From Nocardia sp. NBC_00403 (GTDB lineage Bacteria; Actinomycetota; Actinomycetes; Mycobacteriales; Mycobacteriaceae), in the NCBI RefSeq assembly GCF_036046055.1, contig NZ_CP107939.1, positions 8,494,001 to 8,558,000 of the forward strand: a DNA stretch of 64,000 nt, read 5' to 3'. Numbering within the stretch: the first letter of the stretch is position 1; each line of letters starts with the position of its first letter. Shown here piece by piece: positions 57,727-64,000 of this stretch. The notes beneath the pieces were generated by a model that made no database searches, had not been told where the DNA came from, and worked only from the letters and a program-made list of their open reading frames with translations. The position numbers and the translations under genes are program-made.

Positions 57727-59283
57727 TCAGGTTTTCCGTAGGAGGTCCGCGCATTTCTCTGCCATGGTCATGACAGTAATGTTGGGGTTCACCGCGGGCA
57801 ATTTCGGCATCGCGGAGGCGTCGACGACCCGTAATCGGGACACGCCCTTCACCCGCAGTTCCGGATCGAGCACCGCCATCGGATCGTCGGCTGCCCCCAT
57901 CCGCGCGGTGGCCGCCGGGTGGTAGACGGTGTTGTGCGTGGCGCGGATGTAGTCGAGCAGTTCGTCGTCGGTCGTGGCGTCCGGGCCCGGTGCGAGTTCC
58001 CTGGCGATCCAGTTCCGCAGCGGTGTCTGCTCGGCGATCTTGCGGGCCAGCCGGACGCCGGCGAGCATGGTGCGTTCGTCGTGTCCTTCCGGATCGGTGA
58101 AGTACCTCGGGTCGACCTTGGGGCGGTCCCGGAAGTCGCGGCTGCGCAGCCGGACCGTGCCGCGGGAACGGCCCTGCGTGACATTGGGTGTCAAGCAGAA
58201 ACCGTTGTCGGTGGTCGGGTAGCCCTTGCGCAGGGTGTTCATGTCGAACGGCACGCTGCCGTAGTGCATCATCACGTCCGGCAGCCGCAAGGTCTCGTTG
58301 GTGGTGGCGAACAGTCCGATCTCCCACCATTGCGTCGAAGTGGTGACCATCGGCCGCGCGGCCTCCCAGAACACCAGGCCTTCGACATGGTCGTCCAGGT
58401 TCGAACCGACACCGGGAGCGTCGACCAGCACCGGAACACCGACTTCGCGCAGATGCTCGGCGGGCCCGATCCCGGACAGCATCAACAACTTCGGCGTATC
58501 GATGGCTCCAGCGGTGACAATCACCTCGCGCCGGGCCGACACCGTGTCGTACCCGGTGAGATCCGGGCGCTGATACCGCACACCGGTGGCGTTGCGGGCG
58601 TCGTCGAACAGGATCTCGCTGACCCAACACCCGGTGCGCACAAAGAGATTGGGTCGCGAGTCGAGCACCGGGTGTAGGTAGGCGTGCGAAGACGACATCC
58701 TGATGTTGTCCTCGTCGGAATTGATCTGGAACCAGCCCGCGCCATTGCGCACCGTTGTGCCGCGGTTGAATTCGACCGTCGGCAAGCCGACCAGCGCGGC
58801 GGCTTCGAGCACCGCCGCACCGCACGGGTCGACGGGTGGGACGTCGCGCAACCGGACCGGACCGCTGCGGCCGTGCTCCTGGCCCGGCGCGTCATTGTTC
58901 TCCACCCGCGCGACATAGGGCAGCACTTCGGCCGCGCTCCAGCCCTTCGCGCCCATCGCGGCCCATTCGTCCAGGCCCTCGGCCGGCGGCCAGAACGCGA
59001 TACACGAGTTGTGCGAGGAACATCCGCCGAGCACCTTCGCTCTTGCGTGGCGCAGAAAGCTGTTGCCACGCTCCTGCGGTTCGACCGGATAGTCCCAGTC
59101 GTACCCGGAATCGAGCAGATACATCCACTCCGAGAGCTCGAGGATATTCCGGTCGCCGACGTCGGAGGGTCCCGCCTCCAGCAGGCACACCGACACGTCC
59201 GGATCTTCGCTGAGCCGGGCGGCCAGTACACATCCCGCGGTGCCGCCGCCCGCGATCACATAGTCGAATACGTTGTCAGACAT
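57727..59283 (-). CDS. GMC oxidoreductase (choline dehydrogenase BetA-like)
   Basis: The 518-residue FAD enzyme has DYVIAGGGTAGCVLAARLSE at its N-terminus, ARAKVLGGCSSHNSCIAFW (GMC signature 1), GAIDTPKLLMLSGIGPAEHL (signature 2) and a catalytic His-Asn pair in VYHPAATARMG and LPAVNPNITVMTMAE. It would oxidise choline to betaine aldehyde, or another alcohol; the neighbours (aldehyde dehydrogenase, Rieske oxygenase, sarcosine oxidase) favour choline. It overlaps the APC transporter gene by 8 bp. Confidence 0.87.
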   Translation of the reverse strand: MSDNVFDYVIAGGGTAGCVLAARLSEDPDVSVCLLEAGPSDVGDRNILELSEWMYLLDSGYDWDYPVEPQERGNSFLRHARAKVLGGCSSHNSCIAFWPPAEGLDEWAAMGAKGWSAAEVLPYVARVENNDAPGQEHGRSGPVRLRDVPPVDPCGAAVLEAAALVGLPTVEFNRGTTVRNGAGWFQINSDEDNIRMSSSHAYLHPVLDSRPNLFVRTGCWVSEILFDDARNATGVRYQRPDLTGYDTVSARREVIVTAGAIDTPKLLMLSGIGPAEHLREVGVPVLVDAPGVGSNLDDHVEGLVFWEAARPMVTTSTQWWEIGLFATTNETLRLPDVMMHYGSVPFDMNTLRKGYPTTDNGFCLTPNVTQGRSRGTVRLRSRDFRDRPKVDPRYFTDPEGHDERTMLAGVRLARKIAEQTPLRNWIARELAPGPDATTDDELLDYIRATHNTVYHPAATARMGAADDPMAVLDPELRVKGVSRLRVVDASAMPKLPAVNPNITVMTMAEKCADLLRKT

Positions 59284-60814
59284 CGGAATCCGCCTTCGTC
59301 ACCACTGCCGCATGGGAGGCGAGGGTCCCGATGCTCTTGCGGCCCTTCGCCCAGTACCAGAGCAGCCCGGCGCCGAGAATCGCACCGATGTAGACGAACG
59401 CACCCCAGGTGTTGTACCAGGGTGTGCCGTACACCGCCTCGCGCGGCCAGGCCAGGTTCACCGCCATCCCGATGCCCCACACAACGGCGACGATATTGAC
59501 GATCAGGCCCCATCGGCCCATCGAAAAGTAGCCGCCGGCCTGCAGATCCTTCGGCGGCCACTGCCCCTGCAGCCGCTTCTTCAGCATCGGCCCCGTCACC
59601 ATCAGGTAGGCCAGGTAGATCATGATGATGGCGATCGAGGTCAGCACCGTGAAGATCTTCGGCTGGCCGATATTGATCACCAGGATCAGCGCGGCGAGCA
59701 CGCCGATCAGCACGGCGGGCACCACCGGGGTCTGGGTCTTCGGGTGCACACGGGCGAGCTTCTCGCCGAAGGGCAGCGCGTTGTCGCGAGCCATGGCGAA
59801 GGTCAACCGGATAGCGGCGGTGTGCACGGCCAGCGAACACACCGTCACCGCGACCACGATGCAACACAGGAAGATGGTGCCGAGCGGGCCCCACATCACC
59901 TGTTCGACGATGTACTGCAGGCCGCCACTGGAGCTGCCGATCTGCGGGTCGTCGAGATCGGGAGCCGCCATCACCGCGAAAACCAGGATCGCGCCGCCGA
60001 TCACGAACGAGGCGAGAACCGCGCGCAGGATGGCCTTCGGCGCGGTGCGCCGCGGCTCCACCGTCTCCTCACCGAGCGAGCTCGCGGTGTCGAAGCCGTA
60101 CATCACATAGCCGGAGGCGAGCGAGGCAATCAGGAACGCACCCAGGTAACCGCCCGACTCCCCGGCACCGTAGCCGTGCGTGGAGAAGAACACCTGCGGG
60201 CCACGAGTCCAGTTGGCCGCCAAAATGATGGCGATCAATACGGCCGCGATGAGTTCGATGAACACGCCCGCGCTGTTGATCATGGACATGAGCCGGACGC
60301 CGAGCGCGTTGACGGCGGTGGTGAACACGATCATTATCGTGCCGAGCACCACGGCATTGGTGGCGTAGTCGTATTGACCGCTGCCGTCACCGATCAGCTG
60401 GAAGCCGCTCCACAATCGTGGCAAGTTCAACTGAAGGGCGAGCACCACCGCGGACAGTGTCACGATCGACGCGGTCAGCATCAGCCAACCCGAGGACCAC
60501 CCGACGATTCTGCTGCCGAGCGCCTTGGACCAGTTGTACACCGAGCCCGCGACCGGATACTTCGCGGCCAGCTCCATGAAACACAGTGCGACGGCGAGCT
60601 GACCGACGAAAACCAAAGGCCACGACCATAGATAGGCGGGACCTGCGGTGCCGAATCCGAAATAGAACAGCTGGAATGTACCGGTGAGAATCGAAATGTA
60701 GCTGACGCCTGCCGCGAAGCTGGCGAATTTTCCGATACTCCGGTCGAGGGATTCCTTGTAGCCGAAATCCTCCATCCCATTGTCATCGGACACACTGTGT
60801 TCCTTGACTACCAT
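59276..60814 (-). CDS. APC-family amino acid/amine permease
   Basis: The 512-residue protein has about 12 transmembrane segments, an APC start (SIGKFASFAAGVSYISILTG) and GFDTASSLGEETVEPRRTAP in the loop near residues 240-260, as in bacterial GABA/choline-type permeases. It lies between the betA-like and betB-like genes and overlaps the former. The substrate is probably choline, betaine or a related amine. ATG 60814 is chosen, with AAAGG about ten bases upstream. Confidence 0.88.
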   Translation of the reverse strand: MVVKEHSVSDDNGMEDFGYKESLDRSIGKFASFAAGVSYISILTGTFQLFYFGFGTAGPAYLWSWPLVFVGQLAVALCFMELAAKYPVAGSVYNWSKALGSRIVGWSSGWLMLTASIVTLSAVVLALQLNLPRLWSGFQLIGDGSGQYDYATNAVVLGTIMIVFTTAVNALGVRLMSMINSAGVFIELIAAVLIAIILAANWTRGPQVFFSTHGYGAGESGGYLGAFLIASLASGYVMYGFDTASSLGEETVEPRRTAPKAILRAVLASFVIGGAILVFAVMAAPDLDDPQIGSSSGGLQYIVEQVMWGPLGTIFLCCIVVAVTVCSLAVHTAAIRLTFAMARDNALPFGEKLARVHPKTQTPVVPAVLIGVLAALILVINIGQPKIFTVLTSIAIIMIYLAYLMVTGPMLKKRLQGQWPPKDLQAGGYFSMGRWGLIVNIVAVVWGIGMAVNLAWPREAVYGTPWYNTWGAFVYIGAILGAGLLWYWAKGRKSIGTLASHAAVVTKADSDV

Positions 60815-60876
60815 TGCTACCGTGCCTTTCGCGGTGCTGGCCGGTACGGGCTGTCCGGCCGAGATCGAAACTTGGA

Positions 60877-62358
60877 TCAGACGCCCTTGAACCACTCCGC
60901 CGGCTTCGGTGCCGTGTTGTGCCAAATGTGTTTGATTTCCTGATATTCGGCCAATCCGGTCGGGCCGAGTTCGCGTCCATTGCCGGACTTCTTGAACCCG
61001 CCCCATTCCGCGGCCGCCGTGTAATAGCCGAAGTCGTTGAGCCAGACCGTGCCGTGCCGCAGCGCGCGCACCATGCGCTCGCCGCGCGCCGGGTCGGCGG
61101 TGCGCACACCGCCCGCGAGGCCGTACTCGGTGTCGTTGCCGAGCCGAATCGCCTCGGCCTCGGTGCTGAAGCGCTCGACGGTAAGGATCGGGCCGAACGT
61201 CTCCTCTTGGACGATCCGCATCGATCGGTCACAGTTGTCGAAGATGGTCGGCAGAAAGAAGCTGCCTGCGGCCAGCGCCGGGTCGCTGGGCCCGACGCCG
61301 CCGGTCACCAGTTTCGCGCCCTCGGAAATGCCCAGCTCGACGTAGGCTTCCACCTTTGCTCGATGCTGTTCGGAGACCAGGGGGCCGGTCTCGCTGGCCG
61401 GATCGAGGCCGTCGCCGACCCGAATCCGCTCGGCCCTGCGGGCCAGTTCGGCGACGAAGTCGTCGGCGATGGATTCCTCGATGATGAGCCGCGTGCCCGC
61501 CGAGCAGACCTGGCCGGAATGCAGGAACACCCCGGTCAGCACCTGGTCGACCGAGCTCTCCCAGTCGGCGTCGGCGAACACGATGTGCGGGTTCTTGCCG
61601 CCGAGTTCCACCGCGACCTTCGTGACGTGTTGGGCAGCGACCTCGGAGATCGTCCGCCCCGTCGCGAGGCCACCGGTGAACGAGATGAAATCGACGTCCG
61701 CGTTATCGGTCAGTGCCGCGCCGAGCACCGCGCCGCTGCCCTGCACCAGGTTCAGCACCCCCGGCGGCACGCCGGCCTCCTCGGCCAGGCGGGCGAAGGC
61801 GATGGTGCTGAGCGGGGTCACCTCGCTGGGTTTGGCGACCATCGTGCAGCCGGCGGCCAGCGCGGGCGCGATCTTCCACGACATCTGCAGCAGCGGATAG
61901 TTCCATGGCGCGATCAGCACACACACGCCGATCGGCTCGCGAACCACGCGGCTGATCACTGTCGGATCGCCGACGTCGATCAGCCGGTCGGCCTGGATCT
62001 CGACCAGTCCCGCGTAATAGCGGAACACCGAAATCACATCGTCGATGTCGATCCGGCTTTCCACCAGCGTCTTGCCGGTGTCGACGGTCTCGAGGCGGGC
62101 CAGCTGCTCCTTATCGCGTTCGAGCAGATCCGCGATCCGCAGCAGCAGCGCCGCGCGTTCGGTGACCGGTGTGGCGACCCAAGCCCCGTCATCGAAGGCG
62201 GCGCGCGCAGCCGCCACCGCTCTGCGTGCGTCCTCGGGTGTGGCCTCGTCCACCTCGGCCACCACCGAGCCGTCGGCCGGGTTGACGATCTGCCTGGTGC
62301 CGCCATCGGAGGCACGCGTCCACGCGCCGTCGATGAGCAGGTCCGGTTCACCGTTCAT
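60877..62358 (-). CDS. Aldehyde dehydrogenase (betaine aldehyde dehydrogenase-like)
   Basis: The 493-residue NAD(P)-dependent enzyme has PWNYPLLQMSWKIAPALAAG, the cofactor segment FTGGLATGRTISEVA, the catalytic Glu in VELGGKNPHIVF (about 255-266), the catalytic Cys in FLHSGQVCSAGTRL (about 283-296) and PILTVERF. Neighbours and the BetB-like sequence favour betaine aldehyde oxidation. It begins 7 bp after the Rieske gene and probably belongs to one transcript. Confidence 0.88.
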   Translation of the reverse strand: MNGEPDLLIDGAWTRASDGGTRQIVNPADGSVVAEVDEATPEDARRAVAAARAAFDDGAWVATPVTERAALLLRIADLLERDKEQLARLETVDTGKTLVESRIDIDDVISVFRYYAGLVEIQADRLIDVGDPTVISRVVREPIGVCVLIAPWNYPLLQMSWKIAPALAAGCTMVAKPSEVTPLSTIAFARLAEEAGVPPGVLNLVQGSGAVLGAALTDNADVDFISFTGGLATGRTISEVAAQHVTKVAVELGGKNPHIVFADADWESSVDQVLTGVFLHSGQVCSAGTRLIIEESIADDFVAELARRAERIRVGDGLDPASETGPLVSEQHRAKVEAYVELGISEGAKLVTGGVGPSDPALAAGSFFLPTIFDNCDRSMRIVQEETFGPILTVERFSTEAEAIRLGNDTEYGLAGGVRTADPARGERMVRALRHGTVWLNDFGYYTAAAEWGGFKKSGNGRELGPTGLAEYQEIKHIWHNTAPKPAEWFKGV

Positions 62359-62364
62359 GTCATG

Positions 62365-63570
62365 TCACCTCATATCGCCGATGCGGGCGAGCAACCACTC
62401 GTGGAATTCCGCAATGTGGTGCTCGGCGGGAACGAGCACACCGCCGTCCCGGTAGGCACGCGAGGACATCGTGGGCTGGGTTCGCTCACACGCCGCGAAA
62501 TCCTGTTCATTGACGCGATGGAACAGCTCGACCGAGCGCGACACATCGCGACCTGCGGCAACAACGTCACCGGTGTAGAGCCAGTCGCATTCGACGAGGG
62601 TCCGGTCCGCGGCCAGCGGATACATCCTATGGAAGATGATGTGATCCGGGACCAAGTTGACGAAGACAGTCGGTCGGATCGTGATCGCGTAATACCTGCG
62701 GTCCTGCTCCGCACTGACCCCGGGCAGGCGGTCGAACCCGGCCGAACCGTCGACGGTGAACCCCTCGACCTCCGGACCGAACTCGGCGCCGTGGCCGACG
62801 AAGACCTGAGCGGCCAGGCCGTCGGCGAACTCGGGCAGCACCTCGGTGAGCTCGGGGTGGATGGTCGCGCAGTGGTAGCACTCCATGAAGTTCTCGACGA
62901 TGAGCTTCCAATTCGCGGCGACGTCGTAGACCACGCGCCGGCCGACCTCCAGGGTGTCGATGTCGTAGGCATCGATCGCGGTCGCGGTGCCGAGCCGTTC
63001 GGTGACCGCACCGATCACGTCGGTCTCGAACGACGGCGGCTCGTCGGCCAAACAGACCCAGGCGTAACCGAGCCATTCCCGCAGCGCGACCGGCACCAGG
63101 CCGTAGGCGACCCGGTCGATGTCTTCGCCCGCGGCGTCCTTGAGTGCGGCCATATTGGGTGCGGCGACGAGCTTGCCGTCCAGCCCGTAGGTCCAAGCGT
63201 GGTACGGGCAGCGCAGGTTGCGGCGCACCTGCCCCTCGTCCTCGGTGCACAGCATCGCGCCGCGGTGGCGGCAGATATTGAGGAAGGCGCGCAGCGCACC
63301 GTCGCGGCCGCGCACCATCAGCACGCTCTCCCTGCCGACCTGGACTTTCTTGAATTGGCCGGGATCGGCGAGGTCGGCGGATCGGACCGCGCAGAACCAC
63401 ATCTTTTCGAAGAGGTGTTCCTGCTCGGCCGCGAAGATCGAATCATCGACGTACCACTTGCCGCCGAGGGTCGGGATCAGCGCCGGGGTCTGCACCGGCA
63501 TATCCGCGGTAGGCCCACCCGTCTCCCGACCGCCACCCTCCAAGGAATCGCTACGCGATGCTGTTGTCAT
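62365..63570 (-). CDS. Rieske oxygenase alpha subunit (betaine/choline/carnitine type)
   Basis: The 401-residue protein has the Rieske motif CRHRGAMLC...[10 protein letters not shown] (about 99-130) and the mononuclear iron region [20 protein letters not shown] (about 222-241). Glu replaces Asp as the bridging residue in ECYHC, as in choline monooxygenase, CntA and glycine betaine monooxygenase (GbcA). With sarcosine oxidase next door, I favour glycine betaine demethylation. The partner reductase is not in the window. Its ATG overlaps the upstream gene by 20 bp. Confidence 0.87.
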   Translation of the reverse strand: MTTASRSDSLEGGGRETGGPTADMPVQTPALIPTLGGKWYVDDSIFAAEQEHLFEKMWFCAVRSADLADPGQFKKVQVGRESVLMVRGRDGALRAFLNICRHRGAMLCTEDEGQVRRNLRCPYHAWTYGLDGKLVAAPNMAALKDAAGEDIDRVAYGLVPVALREWLGYAWVCLADEPPSFETDVIGAVTERLGTATAIDAYDIDTLEVGRRVVYDVAANWKLIVENFMECYHCATIHPELTEVLPEFADGLAAQVFVGHGAEFGPEVEGFTVDGSAGFDRLPGVSAEQDRRYYAITIRPTVFVNLVPDHIIFHRMYPLAADRTLVECDWLYTGDVVAAGRDVSRSVELFHRVNEQDFAACERTQPTMSSRAYRDGGVLVPAEHHIAEFHEWLLARIGDMR

Positions 63571-64000
63571 AGGTCACCAACCTTTGCGGGTCGAAAAGTG
63601 TGATGGGGTGTGCGGTTTTCGCATCGATAGCCAGGTCGGCGAGGATCTCACCGACCACCGGGACGAACTTGAAGCCGTGGCCGGAGAAACCGCACGCGAC
63701 GGTCACGCGCGCGGTGTCGGGATGGCGCGCGATCACGAAGTGCTGGTCGGGGGTGTTGGAGTACATGCAGGTCGCGGTGTGCACGCAGGGACCGTCCAGT
63801 GCGGGAATCAGGTCGGCGACACGGTCGCGCATCTCCGCGATCTCGTGCGGATGCACGACGCGGTCGATGGTGTCTGGTGTGCACTCGATGCCCTTGCGGA
63901 AGAATGCCGTCTTCACCCCGCCCGCGGGTCCGTCGATGGCGGGAAACCCGTAGATCTGCTGACCGGAGCTGTTCTCGCTGATATAGATCGGCTGGTCTTC
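63551..64000 (-). CDS. Sarcosine oxidase-like flavoprotein, C-terminal part (runs off window)
   Basis: The reading frame is open to the last base of the window. The visible 149 residues contain [40 protein letters not shown] and [20 protein letters not shown], the C-terminal half of the monomeric sarcosine oxidase/N-methyltryptophan oxidase (MSOX) family, with the covalent-FAD Cys in CMYSNTPD. It would convert sarcosine (or another N-methyl amino acid) to glycine, formaldehyde and H2O2. It overlaps the Rieske gene by 20 bp. The N-terminal FAD domain lies outside. Confidence 0.85.
   Translation of the reverse strand, partial: EDQPIYISENSSGQQIYGFPAIDGPAGGVKTAFFRKGIECTPDTIDRVVHPHEIAEMRDRVADLIPALDGPCVHTATCMYSNTPDQHFVIARHPDTARVTVACGFSGHGFKFVPVVGEILADLAIDAKTAHPITLFDPQRLVTYDNSIA

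Overview
The window looks like chromosomal DNA of a high-GC mycolic-acid actinomycete, most likely Nocardia or a close relative. The evidence is the strong G/C bias at third codon positions, frequent GTG/TTG starts, an ergothioneine operon, RpfB, Pmt, a PimC-like mannosyltransferase, and gene order shared with Mycobacterium tuberculosis as I remember it. A block containing pks16-like, pth, rplY, ispE, ksgA, rpfB, tatD, metG, rsmI, pmt and arcA corresponds to the Rv1001-Rv1015 neighbourhood, and a GAF-GGDEF-EAL gene next to a ThiF/nitroreductase gene corresponds to Rv1354c-Rv1355c. I see no rRNA, tRNA, CRISPR array, insertion sequence or prophage.

Layout. 0.1-4.9 kb: egtA-egtB-egtC-egtD (ergothioneine), with two very short ORFs linking egtA/egtB and egtB/egtC by overlapping stop/start codons. 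4.9-6.2 kb: a TetR regulator and a divergent acyltransferase around two perfect palindromes. 6.3-11.3 kb: fatty acyl-AMP ligase, pth, rplY and prfC. 11.3-15.5 kb: an NTF2-like gene, then two paralogous Abi-alpha (DUF4393-like) proteins flanking a DUF445 membrane protein. 15.5-21.2 kb: ABC-F ATPase, LLM oxidoreductase with an unusual operator array, ispE, a 35-bp tandem repeat, and a divergent SDR/TetR pair with two palindromes. 21.3-24.8 kb: a copper operon (CsoR-type operator, CopZ-like chaperone, secreted His-rich protein, CopA ATPase). 25-37.6 kb: ksgA, lipase, rpfB, tatD, metG, a PEP-mutase-family protein, an F420/NADP-type reductase, rsmI, pmt, GntR, arcA. 37.7-40.6 kb: soxR, SDR, PimC-like glycosyltransferase and a second array of the same repeat family.

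40.6-46.5 kb carries the c-di-GMP enzyme, the ThiF-nitroreductase fusion, a poorly characterised probable acyltransferase translationally coupled to it, and a coupled pair of stand-alone GyrI-like ligand-binding domains. 46.7-51.9 kb has a family-5 uracil-DNA glycosylase, two lipases/esterases and a PucR-type regulator.

51.9-64 kb is best read as one metabolic island for quaternary amines: sarcosine oxidase (cut by the window end), a Rieske oxygenase of the betaine/choline/carnitine type, aldehyde dehydrogenase, APC transporter, GMC (choline) dehydrogenase, a cNMP-CBS-DUF294 protein and an IclR regulator, followed by glyA-sdaA under a tandem glycine riboswitch. Together these would carry choline or betaine through glycine and serine to pyruvate. 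An IclR-like palindrome lies just upstream of the riboswitch, and the riboswitch is followed by a perfect 8-bp stem that masks the glyA Shine-Dalgarno region.
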